From Bacteroidota bacterium (GTDB taxonomy: Bacteria > Bacteroidota > Bacteroidia > Chitinophagales > Chitinophagaceae), in NCBI GenBank assembly GCA_016868815.1, contig VGFQ01000001.1:62001-126000 (forward strand): a stretch of DNA of 64,000 nt, in the 5' to 3' direction. The translations under genes were made by a program, and so were the position numbers. The notes below the pieces were generated by a model that worked only from the letters and a program-made list of their open reading frames with translations, was not told where the DNA came from and made no database searches. This document shows positions 1-8,550 of this stretch, piece after piece; the first letter of the stretch is position 1, and every line of letters starts with the position of its first letter.

Positions 1-393
1 GCCCCAACGGCTAAAGTCAGCGGCCGGCATCGCCAATGGGAAGCTATACTGATTGCTCACCATGCCCGAGATGCGGTTCTTGCCGACGACCGACTCGGGA
101 ATCTCCTGCCCGTGCATTGCATAGAGCCGGGGCTTGTAGTCGAACAGCTCCATCTGCGAAGGGCCGCCCGCCTGAAAAAGATAGATGACGCGCTTGGCAC
201 GGGGAAGGAAATGGGGATGTACGAGGGGTTGATTCACATCGTCTGTAGCAGTCGCGGGAGAGACTACCTTATCCCTTGCCCGACCACAAGACAACAGCCC
301 TTGCAGGGCGATGCTACCCAGCCCGAGGGCCGAGCCCTTTAGAAAATCCCGTCGGTGCGCCGACTGTCGTCTTAGATACTGCTCCTCCATCAT
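1..393 (-). CDS. DUF1501 domain protein, N-terminal part (cut by window edge)
   Basis: The minus-strand frame opens at 393 (or the next ATG at 390) and is still open at position 1, so only about 131 N-terminal residues are present. It has a twin-arginine export signal: the motif RRDFLKGSA followed by a hydrophobic stretch (LGLGSIALQGLL) near residues 14-35, then a conserved block including IYLFQAGGPSQMELFDYKP that is typical of DUF1501 proteins. DUF1501 proteins are periplasmic members of the sulfatase/alkaline-phosphatase-like fold and are usually encoded beside PSCyt/DUF1553 cytochromes. That holds here, since the start lies 4 bases after the stop of the upstream di-haem gene. The substrate is unknown. 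The pairing and the Tat signal are seen in the sequence; the enzymatic role is only known by family. Confidence 0.85.
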   Translation of the reverse strand, partial: MMEEQYLRRQSAHRRDFLKGSALGLGSIALQGLLSCGRARDKVVSPATATDDVNQPLVHPHFLPRAKRVIYLFQAGGPSQMELFDYKPRLYAMHGQEIPESVVGKNRISGMVSNQYSFPLAMPAADFSRWG

Positions 394-397
394 ACGC

Positions 398-3300
398 TTA
401 TTTTCGGGTCAGGAACTCATCCGTATTCATCAAGGAATGAGAGACTTCGGCAAGGCATGCAAGGCTCAGCGGGTCATCGGTCTGGGCAACTTCCGTACCG
501 ACGGAAAGTCTTGCCTTCACCTTGTCCGGGGCAGCCTTCAGCCGTTGCAGCACATCGCTGTACATCTGCTGCATGAGGTGGGATTCGGCCTGTGAGGGCT
601 TCCTTCCTGTTATCAGGCGGAAGCCAAACTCCAGCTTGTTGCCCAGCGTCGACCCGCCTTCCCGCTGCATGCGAAGTGCGATAAAACGAGCAGCCTCATA
701 GATCTGGGGGTCGTTCAGCATCGCCAGCGGCTGCATCGGAGAACTGGAAACCGTCCGTCGGACAGTACAAAAGTTTCGGTCTGGCGCGTCAAAGATCTGC
801 AGGAAAGGCACGATGCTGGTGCGCTTACGTACGGTATAGATGCTCTTACGGAAGCGATCCTCGCCAGAAGATGCCTCATACTGATATCGCCATGATTTAT
901 CGCTCAGCTCTTCCCAGAGGCCGGCCGGCTGGTAAGGGTATACGCTGGGGCCTCCGAGCTTCATGGATAGCAGTCCCGCGGCTGCCAGCGCGTTGTCGCG
1001 CAACATCTCAGCAGGCCATCTATAACGGGGATGTCGAGAGAGCCAGCGGCTGTCGGGGTCTGCCCTTCGGGTATTCATATCCGTTGTGGCTGACTGTCGA
1101 TAGGTAGCACTTGTGAGGATGTACTTCAGCAGCGCCTTCGTATCCCAGCCATGTTCCCGATACCACACAGCAAGGTGGTCCAGCAGTTCGGGGTGTGACG
1201 GCTGTGCGCCCTGACTGCCGAAGTCGTCGGAGGTCGACACAATGCCTTTTCCGAAGACCAGCTGCCAGATGCGGTTGACGGCGACACGGGCCGTGAGAGG
1301 ATTTCGATCATCAAATAACCATCGGGCCAGCCCCAGGCGGTTGCGCGGAAGGTGCTCAGGGAATGGTAGGATGGCAGTAGGCGTGGAAGGATTTACCTCC
1401 TCCCCGTGTATGTCGTAATTGCCGCGCTTCAATAGAAAGGTCTTACGTGGCCGGGGCAGGTCGCCCATGACCATAGACTCCTTCAGCGTATCGTATAGGG
1501 CATTGAGCATGACGCGTGCTCGTAGCAGGTCTGTCGTGTCGGATATTTTGTGTGAAAGGCCCTTTGAGAAGGGCTTGAGGGCATAGAGGTGCGAGACCTC
1601 GCGAGGTGTGAGCCTGCCGTCAAACAAGTGAAATTCATCGACTTCTCCGCCGGGCATCGTCTTGTCCAAGGCCTTCTCCCCAAAGTTGAGGCCGGGGAGA
1701 CTGTATTTGTGGTTGCTGTAGCGTTGTCGGATATTCTTGTAGAGATGATCGTACTCGACCGCCAAGGGTACGGGCCTGCCATCGATATAGAGGCTTACCC
1801 CGGCGGCGCGGCTACTGCCATCGTATACCACAGCGACATGGTTCCAGCGTACCGAGTCCAACTCCACCCGGGATACCACGCTCACAGCATCGTGCGGGTA
1901 GCTATGGACAAGGCGGAACATAGGCTTGTTCTCCATCATTAGCAGGTCCCATCCCTGATAGCCATAGCGATGATTCTCGGAATGATAGAGGACGGTGGCC
2001 TTGGGGTCGCGCCGGTTGGGCTTGATCCAGATGTCGAGGGAGAAGGGGTCGTGACGTTCGTAGTAGCCGGTCTTCGGGGCAGGAATGTTGGCCAGTGTTT
2101 GGTCATTGTAGCGGAGCGACCTGCCGTTCACACCTTTGCCAAATTCGGCTTTCCGGTACTTGGCTCCTGCCAGCGGATCGCAACCATTGCGGAAGACCCC
2201 GGTGGCGGAATCTTTGGCAGTGGCAAGGTCGAAGTCGAGGTGGGCGACAATTTTGGAAGACAGAGAGGCGGCGATGGCCATGTCTGGCAGTCCGGCCTGA
2301 TGCACCCTATGCGATTGGAACTGTATTTCGTCGGCTTTTTCTAGCCGAAGTACCTCAGCCTTCCAATGGGCTATGGCCCGATCCTGCTCAGGAGTCGAGA
2401 GTCGTACGGTGGGGCCAGGTACGACATCGGCTCCTCCGTAGTTGGGGCTGCCCTTCTCAAAAGTGCTGTTGAAAAATGCAAAAAGCGAGTAGTAATCCTT
2501 TTGCGAAACAGGATCGTACTTATGGTCATGACACTTAGCACAGCCAAGGGTCATGGCCATCAAGGCTGTCCCCAGCGTATTGGTCCGATCGGTCACATAC
2601 TCGACACGGTATTCTTCTTCGATGATGCCTGCCTCTGAGTTTTGCTTGTGGTTGCGGTTGAAGCCGGTGGCCAGGACCTGCTCCTGCGTGGCATTGGGCA
2701 GAAGGTCACCGGCAAGCTGCCAGGTCACAAACTGATCATAGGGGATGTTTCTGTTGAAGGCACTGATGAGCCAGTCGCGCCAGGGTGACATATCGCGATG
2801 CTTATCGTCAAGATAGCCATGACTGTCTGCAAACCTAGCCACATCGAGCCAGTAGGCAGCCATCCGCTCCCCATAGTGAGGACTGGCGAGCCAGCGATCG
2901 ATCAGCTGTTCGTAGGCATTGGGGGCCTTATTGGAGAGGAATGCGTCGATCTCATCAATAGAGGGTCCGAAGCCTCTGATATCAAAACTCAAGCGTCGGA
3001 TCAGGGTCTCCCGGTCCGCTTCAAGCGCGGGCTTAAGCCCTTTTTCATCTAGCGTATGGAGGATAAATCGATCCAAATCGTTGCAGGGCCAGTCCTTTTG
3101 CTGCACAGATGGTACCTTGGGTTTTTCTGCCGGGACGAAGGCCCAGTGGGGTTTGTATTTGGCTCCTTGAGCAATCCACTTCAGCAGTACGGCCTTTTCA
3201 TAATCTGTCAGCATGAGGTGGGATGCAGGTGTGGGCATCAGGTACTCGGGGTCTGTACTTAGAATCCGATGAGCCATTTCACTGGCGGCTGGACTGCCCG

Positions 3301-3580
3301 GGCGGATGGCCTTGCGTCCCGACTCCGTAACCTTACTATAGGCAAAAGATGAAATATCCAGTCGGAGGTCGGCCTTCTGCTTGGCTATATCGGGTCCATG
3401 GCAGGAAAAACATTTATCGGAGAGAATACCCTTGACGTCACGGTTAAAGTCTATATCATCTGGTAACAAATCATAGGCATGAGCAACCCCTGCAGGCATA
3501 TCAATAGCCGTCGAGAAAACACTGTATAGGTACCAACAAAGTCCCCCAAACAGCATGGCCAGAAAAAATCGCCACCACAT
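398..3580 (-). CDS. PSCyt1/DUF1549/LamG/DUF1553 di-haem secreted protein
   Basis: A 1060-residue protein with an N-terminal membrane anchor or signal (residues 3-25). A first c-type haem site, CFSCH, lies at residues 57-61 in a planctomycete cytochrome domain, followed by a DUF1549 region (about 165-370) that contains a second haem motif, CAKCH, at 347-351. A LamG/concanavalin-like jelly roll spans roughly 450-650, and a DUF1553 domain roughly 770-1050. This order is the classic planctomycete 'PSD1' architecture, also found in some Bacteroidota. Family members are thought to work in the periplasm on complex, often sulfated glycans, but the reaction is not established. The 4-base gap to the DUF1501 gene indicates one operon. 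The LamG insertion suggests carbohydrate binding (inference). Confidence 0.9.
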   Translation of the reverse strand: MWWRFFLAMLFGGLCWYLYSVFSTAIDMPAGVAHAYDLLPDDIDFNRDVKGILSDKCFSCHGPDIAKQKADLRLDISSFAYSKVTESGRKAIRPGSPAASEMAHRILSTDPEYLMPTPASHLMLTDYEKAVLLKWIAQGAKYKPHWAFVPAEKPKVPSVQQKDWPCNDLDRFILHTLDEKGLKPALEADRETLIRRLSFDIRGFGPSIDEIDAFLSNKAPNAYEQLIDRWLASPHYGERMAAYWLDVARFADSHGYLDDKHRDMSPWRDWLISAFNRNIPYDQFVTWQLAGDLLPNATQEQVLATGFNRNHKQNSEAGIIEEEYRVEYVTDRTNTLGTALMAMTLGCAKCHDHKYDPVSQKDYYSLFAFFNSTFEKGSPNYGGADVVPGPTVRLSTPEQDRAIAHWKAEVLRLEKADEIQFQSHRVHQAGLPDMAIAASLSSKIVAHLDFDLATAKDSATGVFRNGCDPLAGAKYRKAEFGKGVNGRSLRYNDQTLANIPAPKTGYYERHDPFSLDIWIKPNRRDPKATVLYHSENHRYGYQGWDLLMMENKPMFRLVHSYPHDAVSVVSRVELDSVRWNHVAVVYDGSSRAAGVSLYIDGRPVPLAVEYDHLYKNIRQRYSNHKYSLPGLNFGEKALDKTMPGGEVDEFHLFDGRLTPREVSHLYALKPFSKGLSHKISDTTDLLRARVMLNALYDTLKESMVMGDLPRPRKTFLLKRGNYDIHGEEVNPSTPTAILPFPEHLPRNRLGLARWLFDDRNPLTARVAVNRIWQLVFGKGIVSTSDDFGSQGAQPSHPELLDHLAVWYREHGWDTKALLKYILTSATYRQSATTDMNTRRADPDSRWLSRHPRYRWPAEMLRDNALAAAGLLSMKLGGPSVYPYQPAGLWEELSDKSWRYQYEASSGEDRFRKSIYTVRKRTSIVPFLQIFDAPDRNFCTVRRTVSSSPMQPLAMLNDPQIYEAARFIALRMQREGGSTLGNKLEFGFRLITGRKPSQAESHLMQQMYSDVLQRLKAAPDKVKARLSVGTEVAQTDDPLSLACLAEVSHSLMNTDEFLTRK

Positions 3581-3831
3581 AATGAGGAAAATGTGTTTAT
3601 TAAACTAAAGTAAGAAATAATAAGACTCATAAAGCATAGGGATAGGTGGGGTAGTGTATTTTCCCGTCGAAGTCGGAGAGCGCCGTTCTCCTTGAAAATT
3701 TGCCTCTATTAATACTATTCGGTTAATACATAAATCGGGCCGGTGTTCAGCATCTTGTATGTCAAAAAATATGGAGCTTATGTTCTACTCAAAGAAAGGT
3801 CTGGTCAGAAGCGCCTAATTACTGAAAGACA

Positions 3832-4686
3832 TTATGGAACCTTGAAGAGGATGGAGGAGACCAATCGGGTATACTCCATATCTTTTGAATTACGCACATG
3901 CAGTTGATCTTTAAAATAGATAGTATCCTTATAGATGTTGGATAGGTCGTAGTACTTGATGCCAGATTTGGCAATGGCCTTCTTGAAATGATGCTGATCT
4001 GCCTGCGTCTCTCCCCAGGCAGGAATATATGGTGGCGAATAAAGGATTAGTTCCTGCACACCATTTTGCAGCAAATAGTTCTTTAGAGTGATGATATTCT
4101 CGATTCTAAGATGATCCTGCGTGAAATCTACATCAAGCCTAGGATTGACAACGTAATGGTTCATTTTGATATTTACAGTATCCAAATACTCATTGAAATC
4201 AAAGCCCGAGAGTATTTTTTTGAAGCTGTTCAAAACAAGGGAGGGGGTGATATTCTTATTATTTTCAGCATAAAAGCGAAATGGATATCTGGCTTGTATC
4301 CATTGCTCTCGGAAAAGATATGGCTGATAAATAAACTGTTTTTTACTCTGCAGTCTGGACCCAAATTTTTGATCTACCTGTAAAATTATCTTATCGGCTT
4401 TGTTCCCTGAACGGAAGAAAAAATATAGTAGTTCGATGATATCATCGAGAACGTATGCGGGAGAAGAAAAATTAAGTACTTTTTTCCCGGTCACGAAAGA
4501 CACATAGGGTGCCCTCAACGGAAGCGTACGTGAATCTCCAGCAATGATATAATCAACTTTCTGATTTTTTGAAATGCCATGTACTGGAACCTGGGAAAGC
4601 GTCCAAGTATAAAAAATGTCTGTCAAAATGAGCAAGACATGAATTGATATAATGATAATGAATATTTGACCGACAAATCTTTTCAT
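3832..4686 (-). CDS. SGNH-hydrolase-like protein partnered with MBOAT
   Basis: A 284-residue protein with one N-terminal membrane helix (residues 5-30) and a short soluble domain. It carries a GDSR block at residues 50-53 (Ser52 as possible nucleophile) and a C-terminal D-x-x-H pair (Asp260, His263 in DQLH), the layout of SGNH/GDSL-type proteins that accompany MBOAT acyltransferases (AlgX/AlgJ/DltD-like partners). Overall similarity is too weak to name a subfamily. It starts 5 bases after the MBOAT stop, so the two are almost surely co-translated. Its likely job is to pass an acyl group from the membrane enzyme to an extracytoplasmic polymer, or to remove it again (inference). Composition is AT-rich compared with flanking genes. 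A decayed homologue lies at 6179-6606. Confidence 0.7.
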   Translation of the reverse strand: MKRFVGQIFIIIISIHVLLILTDIFYTWTLSQVPVHGISKNQKVDYIIAGDSRTLPLRAPYVSFVTGKKVLNFSSPAYVLDDIIELLYFFFRSGNKADKIILQVDQKFGSRLQSKKQFIYQPYLFREQWIQARYPFRFYAENNKNITPSLVLNSFKKILSGFDFNEYLDTVNIKMNHYVVNPRLDVDFTQDHLRIENIITLKNYLLQNGVQELILYSPPYIPAWGETQADQHHFKKAIAKSGIKYYDLSNIYKDTIYFKDQLHVRNSKDMEYTRLVSSILFKVP

Positions 4687-4691
4687 ACTTC

Positions 4692-6116
4692 TCAGAATTG
4701 GAAATAGATGAATTCTACACTTCCAAAATTTCCGACCGTAAAAATCAGTAGACCCAAGATGAGGGACTCCAACAATAAAAAGAAAGTATTATAACGCCCT
4801 GAAAAATAACCCTTCTGCGCCAAGATGTCAATCAGGATACTAGACAGCAATAAAAGATTGATATTCCACTTTACGAAATAACCTCCAAGTGACCATGGGT
4901 GTGAGGCCATGCCTGAAAAATAATCAATTGCCTGCTGGAGGTCAACTGACCTGAAAAAAACGTAACCAATACAGACCAAGGAAAAAGTCAGCAGGATGGC
5001 AGGTAGATCCTTCCAGGAAAAGGCACCCTGGCTTTTTACCGCTAAACTCCTAACCCCCTTTTTACGATAGACATGAGGTAAGTAATACAACCCGTGTAAA
5101 GCGCCCCAGATAACAAAATGCCAGGCCGGACCGTGCCATAGACCCGATATGATAAATGTGATCATGACTGCTAGCATGATGCCATGCCGACCCATACCCC
5201 TCCATTCAATGGCGATTGGTGTAAACACGTAATCATTCAGCCAGGAGGACAAACTGATATGCCAGCGGCTCCAAAATTCAGGGATCGAACGGCTGAGATA
5301 TGGTGAACGGAAATTCTCTAATACCTCGATGCCAAATAACCTTGAAACGCCCCGTGCGATATCGGTATAACCGCTAAAGTCAGCATATACCTGTATGGCA
5401 AAATAGATACTCCCTAAGATGAGTGCCACACCCCCATAAATGGTATGATCCTGAAATATTCGATCAACCTCTACTGCCACTAAATCTGCTATCACCAATT
5501 TTTTGAAGAAGCCCCACAGGATGATACGAAAACCATCGATGGCCATATGATAATCGAAAGTCCTTCTCTTTTGTAATTGAGGAAGAAGGTGGGTGGCCCG
5601 CTCTATGGGTCCTGCCACGAGGAGGGGGAAATAGCAGACAAAAACACTATACACAAAAGGGTCATTAATCGACCGAATTCTGCCAAAATAAATATCTATC
5701 ACATACGAGAGACCATGAAATGTATAGAACGAGATTCCAATCGGCAGTATGATATTAAGGGTCCAGGGGTTGACCTGAAAGCCGAGTGTCTCAAGTAAAG
5801 ATGTTGCAGAACTAATAAAGAAATTGAAATACTTAAAAAATCCAAGGATAAGCAAATTGAGTATAACAGTCGTCCAGAGGATGAGTTTTTTTCTTCCTTC
5901 CCAGGTAGTAGTTTCAATTGCCATACCTGCGAGATAGTCCAATAATGTGGAGAAGGCAAGTAATAAGAGAAAGCGCCAATCCCACCAGCCGTAGAAAATG
6001 TAGCTAGCGAATAACAATACGGCATTTTGCCATCTTTCTTTTCGCTGAATGTTCAGCCAGTAGAGGAAGAAGACAATGGGCAGAAAGATGAGAAAGGATA
6101 TAGAATTAAACAGCAT
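4692..6116 (-). CDS. MBOAT-family O-acyltransferase (AlgI/DltB-like)
   Basis: A 474-residue polytopic protein with about ten hydrophobic segments. It has the MBOAT signature: WGFFKKLVIAD in the middle, IQVYADFSGYTDIARG, the PEFWSRWHISLSSWL block, and the active-site region SGLWHGPAWHFVIWGALHG with His328 and His341. MBOAT proteins of the AlgI/DltB branch move acyl groups across the inner membrane onto extracytoplasmic sugars, typically from an acyl-carrier-protein thioester or CoA. Here the same strand carries an acyl carrier protein and an FkbH-like enzyme upstream and an SGNH-like protein directly downstream, so the donor is probably an ACP-bound acyl group (inference). Gene start follows a broken SGNH copy by about 60 bases. 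A relic of another MBOAT gene lies at 9318-9460. Confidence 0.92.
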   Translation of the reverse strand: MLFNSISFLIFLPIVFFLYWLNIQRKERWQNAVLLFASYIFYGWWDWRFLLLLAFSTLLDYLAGMAIETTTWEGRKKLILWTTVILNLLILGFFKYFNFFISSATSLLETLGFQVNPWTLNIILPIGISFYTFHGLSYVIDIYFGRIRSINDPFVYSVFVCYFPLLVAGPIERATHLLPQLQKRRTFDYHMAIDGFRIILWGFFKKLVIADLVAVEVDRIFQDHTIYGGVALILGSIYFAIQVYADFSGYTDIARGVSRLFGIEVLENFRSPYLSRSIPEFWSRWHISLSSWLNDYVFTPIAIEWRGMGRHGIMLAVMITFIISGLWHGPAWHFVIWGALHGLYYLPHVYRKKGVRSLAVKSQGAFSWKDLPAILLTFSLVCIGYVFFRSVDLQQAIDYFSGMASHPWSLGGYFVKWNINLLLLSSILIDILAQKGYFSGRYNTFFLLLESLILGLLIFTVGNFGSVEFIYFQF

Positions 6117-6178
6117 GATATTCTAATTGTGAATAAATACTGAGGGCGATATGATTGAGCACAATCAGTTTTATTTAT

Positions 6179-6606
6179 TCAAATATGATGATTGCCTTGA
6201 ATCTTTTTTACCTGTAGTACTTTAAAAGATACATAACTGGCATGGTCAAAATCCTTTTTTTCGGTGATATATACTTGGTCTATAAAATTGGATGTATCAT
6301 GGTAGAGACTATAAAATTCAAAATACCGGAACCCTTCGTGGGAAACAATATATTTGTATCATTCTACATTTGATTGGATTTTTCACATCCGGGGGCATTG
6401 GGAGGGATATACAAGATAATCTCTTTAATGCCATGCTTCTGTGTGTATTTTATCAGTGCGAGAATGTCTTTTATTCAAAACTTAATCCTGGAGTCATCCT
6501 ATTTCAGCCTCGAATTATCAACATAGCTGCTGACATTTATATAGACAGAGTCGATGCATGCATCCACCCGCTCATCCAAGATATCGTGGATAAAATTCCG
6601 CTCCAC
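6179..6606 (-). pseudogene. Decayed second SGNH-like gene (C-terminal half)
   Basis: Reading the minus strand between the ACP stop and the MBOAT start gives the C-terminal half of a protein clearly related to the intact SGNH-like neighbour at 3832-4686. Matching pieces include HGIKEIILYIPP (compare NGVQELILYSPP) and FRYFEFYSLYHDT followed by FIDQVYIT (compare IKYYDLSNIYKDT and FKDQLHVR). The frame is interrupted by TAG at 6499-6501, TGA at 6475-6477 and TAG at 6364-6366, with a frameshift just after the last one, and ends at TGA 6179-6181. The GDSR half is absent, and the catalytic His of the final motif is Tyr (DQVY). This is a dead paralogue, seen directly in the sequence. Confidence 0.8.
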
Positions 6607-6617
6607 ATAAGGACTTT

Positions 6618-6851
6618 TCAACCCAGTGCATTCAGATCCCTGAGGATATCCCCAACGCATTTCCAACTTTGAATCTGTAATGACTTGAATTTAACCTTGA
6701 ATTTTTTTTCAATGGCTACCACTATATAAATATGATTCAACGAATCCCATCCAGGAACATCTTTTGCAGCCGATTGCTCGTTCACTTCTATTTCATCATT
6801 TTCCAGCACATCACGAAATATGGGTAATAGGTCATTGATCGTCTTCTCCAT
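6618..6851 (-). CDS. Acyl carrier protein
   Basis: A 77-residue protein starting at the ATG at 6851, inside the last codons of the FkbH-like gene (20-base overlap, translational coupling). A start at 6914 is possible but would overlap further and adds residues unlike an ACP. The phosphopantetheine site is the DSL motif in GWDSLNHI (Ser37). Helix pattern and length fit a discrete type II carrier protein. In this cassette it would carry the acyl (perhaps glyceryl-type) thioester made by the FkbH-like protein and hand it to the MBOAT (inference from context). It lacks fatty-acid synthesis neighbours, which argues against a housekeeping AcpP. Confidence 0.88.
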   Translation of the reverse strand: MEKTINDLLPIFRDVLENDEIEVNEQSAAKDVPGWDSLNHIYIVVAIEKKFKVKFKSLQIQSWKCVGDILRDLNALG

Positions 6852-8550
6852 GGATTGAAATTTTTGATTGCAAAAAACGGTGCGTTGAGATATCAAGACG
6901 ATAGTGGTTTTCACCGGATGCCTGGAACCCTAGCTTGGGGAGCAGATCCTTTACCAACTTGTTTTTAGCTGTTGGAAGATATTCTCCGTGCAAAGTTGAT
7001 ATTCCCCGGGAACGCAACCGTTCTACTACCTGATTTAGCAGCAGCTCTTCTACCGTCCTTTTGAGGACCCGGCAAGACATGATCCAGGTATCAATAGATG
7101 CCTCCCCGTTGCCCAGCAACTGGATGATCACAAGACTAATTAATCCATAATTTCCGTAAGTATCCTTCAACTCCACCGAAAATGTTTCATAGCCCTCATC
7201 CTGTATGAGTTGCTTTACTTCGGCTACGCTATAACGTACGGTGCGCAGGTTGAACTGATTGGAGCGAAGGGTCAGTTGTGAGATCCGCTCTACCTCCTGC
7301 TGCCGGAAGCAGGAGATCTTTGCCACCATTTGTAACGACTCAAGGAAATCGTCCATATTGGTGACGGACTGCGCCAGCTGCTGCCGTTTACTCTCCTCCT
7401 GGTATTGACGGGTACGCTCATGATCTGTACCTGAGTAACTGGGTGTCTCAAAAAGATTCGCAGCAATCATAAATGGCAGATACAGAGCCGGATCTTCCGG
7501 CAGTTCGGGGACAGTCACATCTGGCAGGTGCTTGCGGACGATGTCCCGCTCAGCAGGATTATCGTCCAGGAAAACCATCGCATCAAAACCAATGTTCAAT
7601 ACCTGCTGAATCCTGGCGATATTATCTGCTTTACTGTCCCAATTGGCCATGAATACCGATATATCTTCCAGGCGCAACACCATCTCTGGATGATGCAGAA
7701 AAGCCATCTTAGCAATATCTTCATCATTCTTTGAGCATACCGCCAGAATGATTCCTCGGTTAACCAACTCTTTGAGCCATCGCTGGAACCGGGTAAATGC
7801 CTTACCGATGCCTAAACTTCCTACCTGTATACCCTCTATGCCATCATCACCTATGATCCCCCCCCAGAGGGTATTATCGAGGTCAAGGATAACACATTTA
7901 TGAAACTTACCTTGCTGGCTTCTGATGATGGAGATCGAAGCATCTGACACCCAGTCCAGATAGGATAAACTGTAATGTAGATCAGCATTCACAGTCATAG
8001 GGAAATCAGTCAGCGACTCCAACATTTCTTCCGGCCGCCCATTTACCAATATCAAATTATCTATTACTGTGGCAAGCTCATGCAATAGGTAGTTGACCTT
8101 AGTACTTTGATATTGCCAAGATATAGTGAGCTTATTGCCAAAATGTCCGAATATATTATCCGTGAGATGGACGGCATGGACGGGTATAATCACTTTACAG
8201 GAAGGCAGAAATCTGGCTATCCTATCCAAATGTCCACGACATCTTTCTACATACGCTTGAGCAAAAAAAGCCCGCTCGGAATTCCCTAAGGCATAAAATT
8301 GATCCCTTAGACCTAAGGTAGACTCGTGCCACAATACAAATGAGGGTTGAAAAGTATAGAGTCCTGCACCCGGATCTAGCAATTCCATATCAGTAGTGCC
8401 ATATTCTGCGACGTATGACTCTACGGAAAGTCGGTATCTCCTAGCGGTCATTTGAATACATCGTTCCATGAACTGCATGGCATAATTCCCGAGGATGGCA
8501 ACACGTACCGGCGCTGTGATCTTATTCATCTCAATACTCAAGACTATCAA
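6832..8550 (-). CDS. FkbH-like HAD-IIIC family enzyme
   Basis: A 572-residue protein. After an SGNH-like N-terminal part (about 15-210), a HAD domain carries the DxDxT motif as D223-L-D225-N-T227 (LDLDNTLWGGIIGDDG) and later HAD motifs such as FLDDNPAERD. The C-terminal third (about 400-560) resembles a GNAT-like acyltransferase fold. FkbH proteins are known to take the three-carbon unit of 1,3-bisphosphoglycerate, dephosphorylate it and load it on an ACP, giving glyceryl-ACP. The ACP gene overlaps this one. The ATG at residue 8 (MNKITAPVRV) is an alternative start. It is AT-rich compared with genes beyond 9.6 kb. The specific acyl unit here cannot be read from the sequence. Confidence 0.88.
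   Translation of the reverse strand: MIVLSIEMNKITAPVRVAILGNYAMQFMERCIQMTARRYRLSVESYVAEYGTTDMELLDPGAGLYTFQPSFVLWHESTLGLRDQFYALGNSERAFFAQAYVERCRGHLDRIARFLPSCKVIIPVHAVHLTDNIFGHFGNKLTISWQYQSTKVNYLLHELATVIDNLILVNGRPEEMLESLTDFPMTVNADLHYSLSYLDWVSDASISIIRSQQGKFHKCVILDLDNTLWGGIIGDDGIEGIQVGSLGIGKAFTRFQRWLKELVNRGIILAVCSKNDEDIAKMAFLHHPEMVLRLEDISVFMANWDSKADNIARIQQVLNIGFDAMVFLDDNPAERDIVRKHLPDVTVPELPEDPALYLPFMIAANLFETPSYSGTDHERTRQYQEESKRQQLAQSVTNMDDFLESLQMVAKISCFRQQEVERISQLTLRSNQFNLRTVRYSVAEVKQLIQDEGYETFSVELKDTYGNYGLISLVIIQLLGNGEASIDTWIMSCRVLKRTVEELLLNQVVERLRSRGISTLHGEYLPTAKNKLVKDLLPKLGFQASGENHYRLDISTHRFLQSKISIHGEDDQ

Noticed and set aside
6292..6672. A 126-codon plus-strand frame in the gap before the MBOAT gene
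   Set aside because: It is the reverse side of the decayed SGNH gene; the minus strand gives the meaningful homology.
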